Shown piece after piece: positions 7,079-14,475 of a DNA stretch of 34,442 bases (positions within the stretch are counted from its first letter, which is position 1; each line of letters begins with the position of its first letter). Position numbers and translations under genes: made by a program. The notes under the pieces were generated by a model, which saw only the letters and a program-made list of their open reading frames with translations, was not told where the DNA came from and did not search any database. Origin of the DNA: an uncultured Lachnospiraceae bacterium (GTDB lineage: Bacteria; Bacillota; Clostridia; Lachnospirales; Lachnospiraceae); assembly GCA_902785985.1 (NCBI GenBank), contig CADABA010000010.1, positions 1 through 34,442 of the forward strand, read 5' to 3'.

Positions 7079-7540
7079 ATGAGCGATACTGTAAAAATCA
7101 CACAACCTGAAGCCGGGAAATCCCAGATTCGTTTTATCCCTGAGAAAGAGGGAAAATATATCGTCACTCTCATCTATACTCAGGATATAACGGGTCTTTT
7201 TCTGAATGAATTCACGCGTTTTCTTAACAATCGGACTGACGCAAGCCGTTTTGTCCTCCCGGTATGTCAGGAAGACGGGGTGATTCTTCTTATCGGCGGC
7301 GGCGACAAATTCTTTACACTTGACGAGAGAACCGGCGAACTCCATACCTTTAACATCACAGCGGATGAATTCATTGAGGCCTGCTGCAATGCTTTCAGAT
7401 TGTATACCGAAGACTGGGCGAAGTTCGATACCTTTGACGCTCCCAGTGACACTCCATATCTCAGTGACTATACGGAGCACGAAGCATTTATCATTCATTC
7501 TATCGATGAAATCAGGCAGTACTATATCCGGAAAGATTAA
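7079..7540 (+). CDS. Hypothetical protein, single plus-strand gene
   Basis: A 153-residue soluble, acidic protein that I do not recognise. No signal peptide or TM segment is visible. It is predicted mixed alpha/beta, with a glycine turn LIGGGDKF near residue 65 and a conserved-looking end, HSIDEIRQYYIRKD. The start at 7079 has AAAGGAGA about seven bases upstream, a TATAAT lies at 7035-7040, and a strong terminator follows at 7593-7637. This is why the plus-strand frame is preferred over the overlapping 150-codon minus-strand frame. It forms its own transcription unit between two minus-strand blocks. Confidence 0.75.
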   Translation: MSDTVKITQPEAGKSQIRFIPEKEGKYIVTLIYTQDITGLFLNEFTRFLNNRTDASRFVLPVCQEDGVILLIGGGDKFFTLDERTGELHTFNITADEFIEACCNAFRLYTEDWAKFDTFDAPSDTPYLSDYTEHEAFIIHSIDEIRQYYIRKD

Positions 7541-7592
7541 GCACAGGAATCATCTATAAGCATGCTTTAATTAACATATTGCAGCATAAAGG

Positions 7593-7637
7593 GAGGGATT
7601 GACATAAGTATTTTACGTCAATCCCTCTTCGGTTTTT
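7593..7637 (+). terminator. Rho-independent terminator after the plus-strand hypothetical gene
   Basis: An 11-bp perfect stem, GAGGGATTGAC (7593-7603) with GTCAATCCCTC (7617-7627), followed by TTCGG and five T. On the minus strand the stem is followed only by CCTTTATG, so it acts mainly for the plus-strand gene. Confidence 0.88.
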
Positions 7638-7666
7638 ATCTTTTCGGCACAATCATTGTTCTGTTC

Positions 7667-7712
7667 TTCATCGTGCAGTACTCGCGGCTTCAGTCGTGAG
7701 ATACGCGCGCAA
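7667..7712. repeat. R3 hairpin repeat, partial copy a
   Basis: Carries TTCATCG, GGCTTCAGTCGTGAGATACGCG and flanks like the R3 copies at 13336, 16424 and 18161. Only the second hairpin survives here and its left arm is degenerate. It is downstream of the DUF2207-like gene. Confidence 0.6.
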
Positions 7713-7755
7713 ATTGAAAACTGACTTTATCATAATTGTCCGATGCCCTCGCCGT

Positions 7756-9477
7756 TCAGCTTTTGATTTTCATTTTTTTAACCGGCGAGTCTGTATATAG
7801 TTCGGCACTTTTTCTGCAAAGTGTAACATAGAGAAAGTCATAAAGAACATATTCTCCGTTCGAAGGAGTGAAACTGAGGTCTCCAATGATCCGGGTTGCA
7901 TTATCCAGATACAGAAATTCAAACAGCTTCCTGGGAGATAAATTTTTTCTGACAACGCTCCGGACCATTTCTTCCGTACTGATTTTATGATAAACTTCCG
8001 AATAATAAGCACTGCTTTTACGGAGATTTCTTGCTGCGCGTCTTGCTTTTCCTGAGAAATGTACTCTTTTTGAAGACATGATTCTGGAAGTTTTTCTCCA
8101 GATCGATCGCAGATATCTTGCAGTATCAGAATTATCTATCTCCAGTTCTTCCATGATTGCCTTAAGAGGCACTTTTATCCATCCGGGTCGTTCCGGCATT
8201 TCTTCAGTACGAAATGTATTCAGAAAAACCCGTACACCCATATCAATTTTTGTCTTGCGTTTTACCAATGAATTGCTGCTTATCCAAATCTCATCCTTTT
8301 TAAATACTGCCTCACCTTCGCTCGCCATCATAAGAAGCGCTGCAAAAAGAATACGCATCGGATTCTCTACGCCGCATGCATATGCGCACCTGATCGCTAT
8401 CTCATAGTCTGACTGCATAAAACTTCTTTTGCTGTCCATTTCATCAAAGAGTTTATTAATTTCATTTTCAGTCAGAGAAAACGCCTGAGTGTAATTACTG
8501 CCTTCTCCCCAGACCGTTTTTTTCTTTATGAATGCATAGTAATTATAGTTTACTGCTTTACTAATAATAATTATCAGACATAAACAGCACAATAAAATTA
8601 TTTTCAGATATTTTACAATGCCGGGTATGAGGAAATACTTCACAATGTCGTGGACAGAAGGATAGTTCCTCTTCGCCAATTCTTTTCGTTTTATCGGAAT
8701 GGCTCCATGGAAATTATCATTTCCTTCCATACGCATCGTCACTTGAAGAGGGCCGCTCTTTGATTCATCGGTGATTTTGACGCAGGTATTTGATATTTTA
8801 GATACAAGCTTAGATTTTCCGGATTCACTTTCGGAATCTACCTTCGTTAATTTTGATCCTTCCGGAGATAGGATCAAAAGGTGCGTGTTGTCCAGTCTTT
8901 CCGGATCATGATCCCCAAAAAAACGATAAGAAAAAAGATAGTACTCATCTTCTACATTTTTTACAATATTATGCAAACGATATCGGATTACAATAGTATC
9001 CTCTTTCACATGCGAATATACATATACATGGATAACATAATTATTGTTTTCCCTTTGCAGCCTAAATCCCTGATCAGAGCTTGAATCCATTTCGGAAACG
9101 GTCGAACGATTTATTGAAACATATAAATCAGTCAGATCCTCAAATTTTCCCGCCTTATTCAGAGGTTCTTCTATCTGTCTGATGAATTCCATGGAAGCGC
9201 CTCTATTAGATTTTACTGTCCAGGTCTCAGTAATTTCAGCAGATCCGTCATTATTTAATCGGGCTTCAAATTCTGCTGATTTAATCTCGTATGCATTTTC
9301 TTCCCCTGAAACAGGTGATTCCTTCCCCAAATTCAGTAACAGTGAAAAGAGGTAAATAAAAAACGAAAGCGAAATTACGTACATAATAATTCGAATCAGG
9401 TTTTTATTATCATACCACACAGAGAACTCCTTATTGAACAATAACGTAAAATACTCAATATCCTTTTGCTGAGGCAT
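7756..9477 (-). CDS. DUF2207-like membrane protein with C-terminal SPxNGEY domain
   Basis: A 573-residue protein with TM1 at ~28-50, a large external domain (~60-280), TM2 at ~289-308 and a ~265-residue cytoplasmic tail. The external domain starts with FEARLNNDGSAEITETWTV, the pattern of DUF2207 predicted membrane proteins. The last ~70 residues (502-561) contain EMVRS, LSPRKLFEFLYLDN and TPSNGEYVLYD. This block recurs in the pseudogene at 13830-14475 and, as a scrap, at 10003-10275, so it is a mobile domain of this locus. Function is unknown; external sensing linked to a cytoplasmic output domain is inference. The ribosome site is weak and there is a 23-base gap after the upstream gene, so translation is probably coupled. 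Confidence 0.75.
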   Translation of the reverse strand: MPQQKDIEYFTLLFNKEFSVWYDNKNLIRIIMYVISLSFFIYLFSLLLNLGKESPVSGEENAYEIKSAEFEARLNNDGSAEITETWTVKSNRGASMEFIRQIEEPLNKAGKFEDLTDLYVSINRSTVSEMDSSSDQGFRLQRENNNYVIHVYVYSHVKEDTIVIRYRLHNIVKNVEDEYYLFSYRFFGDHDPERLDNTHLLILSPEGSKLTKVDSESESGKSKLVSKISNTCVKITDESKSGPLQVTMRMEGNDNFHGAIPIKRKELAKRNYPSVHDIVKYFLIPGIVKYLKIILLCCLCLIIIISKAVNYNYYAFIKKKTVWGEGSNYTQAFSLTENEINKLFDEMDSKRSFMQSDYEIAIRCAYACGVENPMRILFAALLMMASEGEAVFKKDEIWISSNSLVKRKTKIDMGVRVFLNTFRTEEMPERPGWIKVPLKAIMEELEIDNSDTARYLRSIWRKTSRIMSSKRVHFSGKARRAARNLRKSSAYYSEVYHKISTEEMVRSVVRKNLSPRKLFEFLYLDNATRIIGDLSFTPSNGEYVLYDFLYVTLCRKSAELYTDSPVKKMKIKS

Positions 9478-9500
9478 CTAAAGGATCCGGGAAGTTTCAG

Positions 9501-9995
9501 TCAACAATTTCTATAACCTTCTGTCAGTAAATCTCTGAACACTGTATTTGTGTGCTCCGGATTATCACACCAAAATGCCATAAAATCACGGGTGTTTCCC
9601 AGTACTACCGAAAATATTGTATAGTCTGTTTTCAGCTTATTCATTACGGTTGGAAACATCGAAAAAAATGAAGGCGAAATCCCCAGAAACCTGCCCGGAA
9701 CAAGACGATATAACCAGCACTTTTCATTTTTGATAAAGTATTCATAATGCCAGTCAAAAATTATTTTATCCTGTTCGCTGAACCCGGCATATTCATGCTC
9801 TAAACGATACTCTGCATATTTTCTTATTATTTTATTCATCTGTGAACATACAAAATCCGGATCCAGCTTTTTTAACACGATCGCTTGATCCCCGTAGCCC
9901 AACTTTTCCCACTCATTATGAAACAGCCGTATTTTCCCGGGCGCATATTGCAATTTGCCATATTCATTTCTAAAAAATTCTATATTCTTTTCCAT
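9501..9995 (-). CDS. Hypothetical protein
   Basis: A 164-residue, soluble, aromatic-rich protein (many F, Y, W) that I do not recognise. No signal peptide is visible; one moderately hydrophobic stretch, FLGISPSFFSMFPTV, lies near 104-118. It starts seven bases after the end of the degenerate reading frame at 10003-10275 and ends 23 bases before the DUF2207-like gene, so it is probably co-transcribed with the latter. The ribosome site before ATG 9995 is weak. Restriction to this accessory island makes a role linked to its membrane neighbour plausible but unproven. Confidence 0.55.
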   Translation of the reverse strand: MEKNIEFFRNEYGKLQYAPGKIRLFHNEWEKLGYGDQAIVLKKLDPDFVCSQMNKIIRKYAEYRLEHEYAGFSEQDKIIFDWHYEYFIKNEKCWLYRLVPGRFLGISPSFFSMFPTVMNKLKTDYTIFSVVLGNTRDFMAFWCDNPEHTNTVFRDLLTEGYRNC

Positions 9996-10002
9996 TGTAG
10001 TT

Positions 10003-10275
10003 TTACCAGGGTGAAAGTTCCATCAAACGGATATATGTGGTCTTGATGTGCAGACAGTCACAGATTGAGTATTCACCATTCGTGGGACTATTTCTGACGA
10101 CACGCATATTCGTATCTGCATTATATCTCAAATCTGACTCTGATTTAATCTTTATATTGGAAATAATCCAAGCAGCCGGAGATAAATACGCCGTACACTT
10201 TTCTGTCCACAAAAAACAAGGCTGTTCTGCACATTCCTGATATATATTGGAGATAAAAACGTCTATGAAGAGCAC
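10003..10275 (-). pseudogene. Remnant carrying a third SPxNGEY-type C-terminal domain
   Basis: This 90-codon minus-strand frame ends with NSPTNGEYSICD and a following hydrophobic stretch. It matches FTPSNGEYVLYD of the DUF2207-like protein and YSPSNGEYTIYD of the 13830 pseudogene. The upstream LSPAAW may correspond to LSPRKLF. The N-terminal half is not recognisable and runs into an R1-type repeat at 10271. No credible ribosome site is seen. I read it as the tail of a lost gene; a small expressed protein cannot be excluded. Confidence 0.45.
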
Positions 10276-10345
10276 CTCAGCGTTCTTGCTGCCCCGCGCA
10301 GGAAGGAACAGCTCCTTCCCGGCAGTGCCTGCGATACTCAGATTG
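10271..10345. repeat. R1-like repeat, degenerate copy c
   Basis: CACCTCAGCGTTCTTGC followed by CCCCGCGCAGG matches the first module of R1. The later hairpins are altered (GGAAGGA/TCCTTCC). Confidence 0.45.
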
Positions 10346-10380
10346 CATCGTTTGATTCTCTGATCAGATGAAAAACAAAA

Positions 10381-10528
10381 GGGGCTGTCGCATTAAGCAT
10401 TATATGCATAAATAGTTCATTCAGGGACCGCTCGCGCTTAGTCCTCGCGCAGCGGTACTAATAAATTTTCTGCACGGATGTCCCTTCATGAATATTTATG
10501 CACTTTTTAAGCTTAATGCGACAGCCCC
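10381..10528. mobile_element. MITE-like palindromic element, copy 2 (inverted)
   Basis: Perfect 18-bp terminal inverted repeats: GGGGCTGTCGCATTAAGC on the left and its exact complement on the right. The reverse complement of the interior aligns with copy 1 at 3293-3473, except that ~33 bases forming the left arm of copy 1's central hairpin are absent. No coding capacity. It sits just downstream of the receptor-like gene on the minus strand and could terminate it. Confidence 0.8.
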
Positions 10529-10644
10529 ACTATGGCAAGCCGGGATAAATACGGACACTGCCTCCTGGTTGTTTATCGTCCTCTTGCTTCTAAATCAGAT
10601 TTCAGTATACACCTGGTTAACTGATCATGGCTTAAGTCAAACTA

Positions 10645-12435
10645 TCAGGACTCCCAATTTGCCGTCTCATCCCAGGATATTCGCGTTACAGTTCCATTTT
10701 TATCAAATCGAAGACCGATCTGCTCTGTTCCGCTCCGATAATCATTCCAGGATTCACTGCCGGCAGATCCATTCTTATATAATGTGTACCCTAAAGCAGC
10801 TATTTTTTCTTCTGCCTCTTCCCTGGAATCTCCGATAGAAATACCGCAGAAGATATAACCATCATCCTTATCAATCAAAATATAATTTGTCTCTTCTACA
10901 GACAGATCTTTGCTGAACGCAGCTACCGTAACGACAGAGTTTCCGTAAATATATCCTTCTCCGGCAACTGCCTGCATTCCGCCAATCATATCAACCAGTT
11001 CGAAGACATTCGCATATCGGTAGTCATACAGATCTACTTCAGTATTCTCTTCTGCATTCTCTTCCGTATAGTCTTCCGGAGCTGTATTAAATGCTTCATA
11101 AAGTGCGGTATAATCGCCGATCTCACTTTGGGCCAGAAGACAGGAGCCCTCATAAAACGGAGAATAATTTTCCCCTTTATAAAACTGATGATTGATAAAA
11201 GAAGTATGGTTAAGGCTGTCCTCAAAGGCTTTATCACTTGTATCAAGATAATATTTGACCGGGACATCCTCAAGGTACACAGTCGTCTCTGTATGTTCTC
11301 CATTTACCCAGTTGTGAAGCTCGATCAGTTCTTTTCCTTTATTCGGACTGGACTCAAGAATTCCGGAACCATCAGGATACGAAGCAAAAATCGGTGTGTT
11401 GTGTCCTCCTACTCCAAATTCTCTATCCAGGTAAATAAATTCTCCGTCATGATAAGAGTAAATATCATATACGAAGCCTCTTTCTTCTACCGCAAGATAT
11501 TCAAAGAAAAGCTCCGGAAAACCATCTTTATCGATATCATATACAAGATAACTCTTAGCGTCACTATGCGATTTTATGAACTCCTTATACACTTTCAGAG
11601 TCTCTGCAGAGGGAGTCTGTGCCGGTGTCGTTGCAGGTTCCGTCTCTGTCGGTTCCTGGTTCTTCGCAGGTGTCGTCTCTGTCGGTTCCTGGTTCTTCGC
11701 AGGTGCCGTCTCTGTCGGTTCCTGATTCGTCGCAGGCGTCGTCTCTGTCGTTTCCTGGTTCTTCGCAGGAGCCGTCTCTGTCGTTTCCTGGTTCTTCGCA
11801 GGAGCCGTCTCTGTCGGTTCCTGGTTCTTCGCAGAAGCCGTCTCTGTCGGTTCCTGGTTCTTCGCAGGCGTCGTCTCTGTCGGTTCCTGGTTCTTCGCAG
11901 GTGCCGCCTCTGTCGGTTCCTGGTTCTTCGCAGGTGCCGTCTCTGTCGGTTCCTGGTTCTTCGCAGGTGCCGTCTCTGTCGGTTCCTGGTTCTTCGCAGG
12001 TGCCGTCGTCACAGTCGGTTCCGGACTCGGCGTGGGTGTCGTTACAGACGTCGGTATTGGTGGCTGCGTAGGCACAGGTGTAGGACTCGGTGTCGGTATC
12101 TGCGTAGGCACAGGTGTAGGACTCGGTGTCACCGTGATCACCCGGACATGCTCCTCTTTTCCTGAAGATGGAATCTTTGTGTTGCCCGTGACCGTACGCT
12201 CCACACCGCAATTCATTCGAAAGACAGTAAAAACAAGAGCAAGCACTGCTAACAGAAGTACACCGCCTAAAGCAACGGGAATCATCCGTCTCCAACTGTG
12301 ATCTTTACCTTTGCTCCCCGATTGTCCGGAAAATTCTTTTTGTCCGCCTCGGGAAATCCGGCTGTCCGGCATGGAATTCGCAGAATTCTGCGATGTCTCG
12401 TTTAAAGGATTATCTCTATACTCATTGGAAATCAT
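10645..12435 (-). CDS. Receptor-like membrane protein: TM, Pro/Thr linker, 11 x 11-residue repeat, external DxDxDG domain
   Basis: A 596-residue single-pass protein. Residues 1-50 are a Ser/Asn-rich cytoplasmic stretch, 51-73 a TM helix, ~100-144 a TPSPTPVPTQ linker, 145-265 eleven copies of (A/T)PAKNQEPTET, and the rest is external. The external domain has a calcium-loop-like YDIDKDGFPEL (D300, D302, D304, E308) and closely parallels the N-terminal half of the secreted protein at 14465-16126 (shared SYPDG, KGKELI, INHQFYKGEN, LLAQS). The C-terminal ~120 residues are not recognised. The architecture equals the membrane-to-outside half of the intact kinase at 22649. Just upstream, in the same frame after one TAA, lies a linker-like sequence, preceded by a kinase N-lobe. 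I therefore infer that this gene derives from a transmembrane kinase that lost its catalytic domain. The ribosome site is weak. Confidence 0.75.
   Translation of the reverse strand: MISNEYRDNPLNETSQNSANSMPDSRISRGGQKEFSGQSGSKGKDHSWRRMIPVALGGVLLLAVLALVFTVFRMNCGVERTVTGNTKIPSSGKEEHVRVITVTPSPTPVPTQIPTPSPTPVPTQPPIPTSVTTPTPSPEPTVTTAPAKNQEPTETAPAKNQEPTETAPAKNQEPTEAAPAKNQEPTETTPAKNQEPTETASAKNQEPTETAPAKNQETTETAPAKNQETTETTPATNQEPTETAPAKNQEPTETTPAKNQEPTETEPATTPAQTPSAETLKVYKEFIKSHSDAKSYLVYDIDKDGFPELFFEYLAVEERGFVYDIYSYHDGEFIYLDREFGVGGHNTPIFASYPDGSGILESSPNKGKELIELHNWVNGEHTETTVYLEDVPVKYYLDTSDKAFEDSLNHTSFINHQFYKGENYSPFYEGSCLLAQSEIGDYTALYEAFNTAPEDYTEENAEENTEVDLYDYRYANVFELVDMIGGMQAVAGEGYIYGNSVVTVAAFSKDLSVEETNYILIDKDDGYIFCGISIGDSREEAEEKIAALGYTLYKNGSAGSESWNDYRSGTEQIGLRFDKNGTVTRISWDETANWES
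11641..12003. repeat. 33-bp minisatellite, 11 copies, in frame
   Basis: Eleven contiguous 33-bp units, starting CGTCTCTGTCGG on the plus strand, encode (A/T)PAKNQEPTET on the minus strand. Most units differ by one to a few bases, chiefly in the first codon (Ala/Thr). Variants include SAKNQ, PTEA, QETTET (two adjacent copies) and PATNQ. The paired QETTET copies suggest a recent unit duplication. Because 33 is a multiple of three, copy changes alter stalk length without frameshift. Confidence 0.95.
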
Positions 12436-12450
12436 CGAATTTCTTCTTTC

Positions 12451-12862
12451 TTATGTCTGATTCTGTCTATATGGATTTATGGCTGCAGTAGCAGATGCTT
12501 CTGCATCTGACGTATTCTTATTACACTGTCTCTTACCGGACATATAGCTGTTCTTTCCTGTACTCTCAGGGATCTTGTCCATCGATTTACTCATGCTGTA
12601 TGAAAGCCGGGCCTTCTCGTGTACACTCGTCGACAGCTTCCCTGAAATGAGCCATAGTCTCCGAATGACTGCCTTCTTCCGCGAAAACATCCTTGACCTC
12701 GGTCTCGTTCTGCGGAATCGTGATAACCTTCACTGCAGAATAATACTTTCGATTTCCAACAGTACGGCTCACCCTGTAAACCTGTCCGTATGAACCGGCG
12801 CCGATTCTTTCTTCGACGGTCCAGCCCGGCCAGATAGTTTCCATTTGACTGATTATATTCAT
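12451..12862 (-). pseudogene. Truncated Ser/Thr kinase: N-lobe fragment plus out-of-frame linker
   Basis: From ATG 12862 the first ~82 codons closely match the intact kinase at 22649-24670. Shared features are the IISQM start, IWPGW, the glycine loop GAGSYGQVY (GEGAYGQVY in the intact copy), the lysine motif YYSAVKVIT, IPQNE, and EEGSHS followed by the helix ending DECTRE. Similarity then stops and the frame ends at 12587. Residual sequence in another frame (to TAA at 12451-12453) is Ser/Asn/Thr-rich like a juxtamembrane linker, and that frame is the one used by the receptor-like gene starting at 12435. HRD, DFG and the whole C-lobe are missing. This is best explained by an internal deletion of a transmembrane kinase gene. 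Confidence 0.75.
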
Positions 12863-12914
12863 GCTATTACCGAATGTCTCCGAGAGGACATCACATTCCT
12901 TCCATAAATACGTT

Positions 12915-12990
12915 TATTCTTCTTCGCGCGATACTCGTGATTTACACCCTGCGCGGCGTGACAAGAACGCAGAGTCCTTCCTGAATACAG
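12915..12990. repeat. Degenerate R3/R1 remnants
   Basis: TTCGCGCGATACTCGTGATTTACA resembles one arm of R3, and CTGCGCGGCGTGACAAGAACGC resembles inverted R1. Weak but adjacent, as in the clearer composite at 13336-13492. Confidence 0.35.
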
Positions 12991-12991
12991 A

Positions 12992-13195
12992 TCATGCACT
13001 AAAGTGAAATACATTCCTATATTCATATTTCATATAGATTTTTTTCTTCTTTTCTGCATAATCCGCTTCCGATAAACTCTTCAAATCAAACAGTTCTTTA
13101 AGCTTATTCTTCTTTTCGTCATATACGCCTGTATTATTGGAAAAACTGTTCTGATCAGCAGGCTCTGTTGTAAATTCATGAAATAATTTGCTCAT
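12992..13195 (-). CDS. Small SHOCT-like protein
   Basis: A 67-residue protein starting MSKLFHEFTTEP. ATG 13195 has GGAGGGGG directly upstream and is preferred over the in-frame start at 13216, which would place this site inside the gene. Residues ~32-58 (KLKELFDLKSLSEADYAEKK) match the short C-terminal SHOCT pattern: an L-K-L-L helix, a turn, then S-E-x-[DE]-[FY]-x-x-K. SHOCT domains often occur at the end of membrane or stress proteins, with unclear (possibly oligomerisation) function. It lies between the kinase pieces, upstream of the truncated kinase by 129 bases. A stand-alone small SHOCT protein is plausible. Confidence 0.65.
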   Translation of the reverse strand: MSKLFHEFTTEPADQNSFSNNTGVYDEKKNKLKELFDLKSLSEADYAEKKKKIYMKYEYRNVFHFSA

Positions 13196-13335
13196 TTTCC
13201 CCCTCCATAACAGCAAGGAATCAATGACATCAAGACAGGCCGTAATGCCTGAAATCCTGAGGCAGGCTTCCTTTCTCCAGCTTTATATAATATATTTGCT
13301 TAATGTAAGGAGATTGTTGCAGTTTCAAATTTATT
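13196..13335. other. Upstream region of the SHOCT-like gene
   Basis: Minus-strand AT-rich TATATTATATAAAG near 13283-13296 could be a -10 region, but no matching -35 is visible. Short inverted repeats (CAGGC/GCCTG) lie in the presumed leader at 13230-13265. Nothing else is supported here. Confidence 0.3.
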
Positions 13336-13427
13336 CTTCATCGCGCGTATCTCGCGACTTCAGTCGTGAGATACGCGCGCAAAGAGATACTTGCCTTCAT
13401 TGTCAGTACAATCTCGCGATGAAGAAA
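13336..13427. repeat. R3 double-hairpin repeat, copy b (inverted relative to copy d)
   Basis: One near-perfect hairpin (GCGCGTATCTCGCGACT against AGTCGTGAGATACGCGC, 13343-13378) is followed by the CTTCAT...CGATGAAG module. The reverse complement matches 18161-18250 over its full length. Confidence 0.8.
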
Positions 13428-13430
13428 AAG

Positions 13431-13492
13431 CCTCATCTACACAATGCTCCACTGGAGCATTGTTACGCATGCTCAGGCACGGCGGATCGCAG
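13431..13492. repeat. R1 repeat, 3' half, inverted (copy e)
   Basis: The reverse complement of the distal part of copy f (18095-18160): CCGCCG, TGAGCATGCGTAACAATGCT and the hairpin CAATGCTCC/GGAGCATTG. Together with R3b it forms an inverted ~155-bp duplicate of 18095-18250. Confidence 0.8.
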
Positions 13493-13497
13493 ACATG

Positions 13498-13666
13498 CTT
13501 CCAACCTGCCGGTATTTATTTCATTTCTGCCGCCGGCACGAAAAATCGAACGTTCTGTTCTCGCTGCTGTCTGTATTATAATTTACTTTTGAAGGATAGA
13601 ATGATTATACGACGAATGGACGTCTAAATGGAATATTTGACAACCATGGACATCTCAGAGATCAAA
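13498..13666. repeat. R5 duplicated segment, copy 1
   Basis: Runs from TTCCAACCTGCCGGTAT through TGTATTATAATTT, GAAGGATAGAATGA and TTTGACAACC to CAGAGATC. It matches 16256-16421 in direct orientation over ~165 bp with scattered substitutions. Stop codons break the minus-strand frame that is open in copy 2. TTGACA and TATAAT-like strings are conserved but not at promoter spacing. Confidence 0.8.
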
Positions 13667-13829
13667 ATGATTTAATTAACATGATTCTTTTTTTCCTGTC
13701 CTCTTTCAGGAACGTATCTTCATTCCTGCCGAAATGTGCGCGACGCCGGTGCGCCTTCCACTCCTTATCGTTCTGGTTTGATAGATAAAACGAATATATA
13801 GGGTCGACACATGCAAAGTTTCAGCCCTG
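13667..13829. other. Short gene-free stretch
   Basis: Contains CTCTTTCAGGAACGTATC, probably a decayed start of an R1 element near 13701-13735. On the minus strand an AGGACAGG-like site precedes an ATG that opens only six codons. Nothing else is recognisable. Confidence 0.3.
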
Positions 13830-14475
13830 TCAGTCCTGAAACCCGGAAAGATCAATATGTTTTTCCTTCTTTCTATAATTTAGTTCAGTACCTTTTTTAC
13901 AAAATGCAGTATATAAACGGTCATAGATAGTATATTCTCCATTCGAAGGGCTGTAACTGACGTTATGCATATTCCGATTTGAATTTTCCAGATATAAGAA
14001 TTCAAACAGCTTTTTGGGTGTCAATCTTCTATCTGCAACGCTTCGGACCATTTCATCCAAATTAATCAATATATTCTTTAGAGAGGAGGAAGTACTCTTT
14101 TTCGGAGAAGTCGGTTGCTCCTGTTCCGGGACACAATGCGCTTTCAAATACAGAAAGGACCGTTTCCATGGATGCTCTGTCTTTCGTTTCTCTTTTAAAG
14201 CATCCTGTTTATGATCTGCTGCAGATCAGGAGGCAGGTTTTCGTCTGCTGTTAATGTTTCCCCATGTGCGCGGTAAGATGATTTTGCCACCACGGTGTAA
14301 AAAAGTGCTTGACGTTTGCATCCCCATTCAGGACCGCCTCAAACGCATATGCATACTCTGCTTTATCAAATTCCGGGAACTTCCATGTCAGACATTGACG
14401 AAACAGCAGGCCAAACGCAAACAATTCCCGGGAGCAGCCCCCCGGGAAACCAGGCAGTCTTATCTTACCCGGCAA
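13830..14475 (-). pseudogene. Decayed Ser/Thr kinase C-lobe joined to an SPxNGEY domain
   Basis: Three minus-strand frames must be joined. Frame one (14475-14251) gives RELFAFGLLFRQCLTWKFPEF, resembling the kinase helix-F region. Frame two (~14270-14205) gives TLTADENLPPDLQQIINRML, the usual kinase helix-H/I ending. Frame three (to 13830) gives KEKRKTEHPWKRS, then LDEMVRSVADRRLTPKKLFE and SPSNGEYTIYD. The final ~60 residues are very similar to the C-terminus of the DUF2207-like protein. Two frameshifts near 14258 and 14205, with no N-lobe, HRD or DFG, indicate a dead gene. The 3' end of the secreted-protein gene overlaps its first ten bases, so a deletion or insertion joined them. The kinase assignment of frames one and two is by pattern only. 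Confidence 0.6.

Noticed and set aside
7046..7498. 150-codon minus-strand frame
   Set aside because: Antisense to the plus-strand hypothetical gene, which has a ribosome site, a -10 box and its own terminator.
11128..12165. Long plus-strand frame with LCRFLVLRR repeats, and other frames over the minisatellite
   Set aside because: Antisense or shifted reading of the 33-bp repeat. A multiple-of-three repeat keeps all frames open, and only the minus-strand receptor frame has flanking domains.
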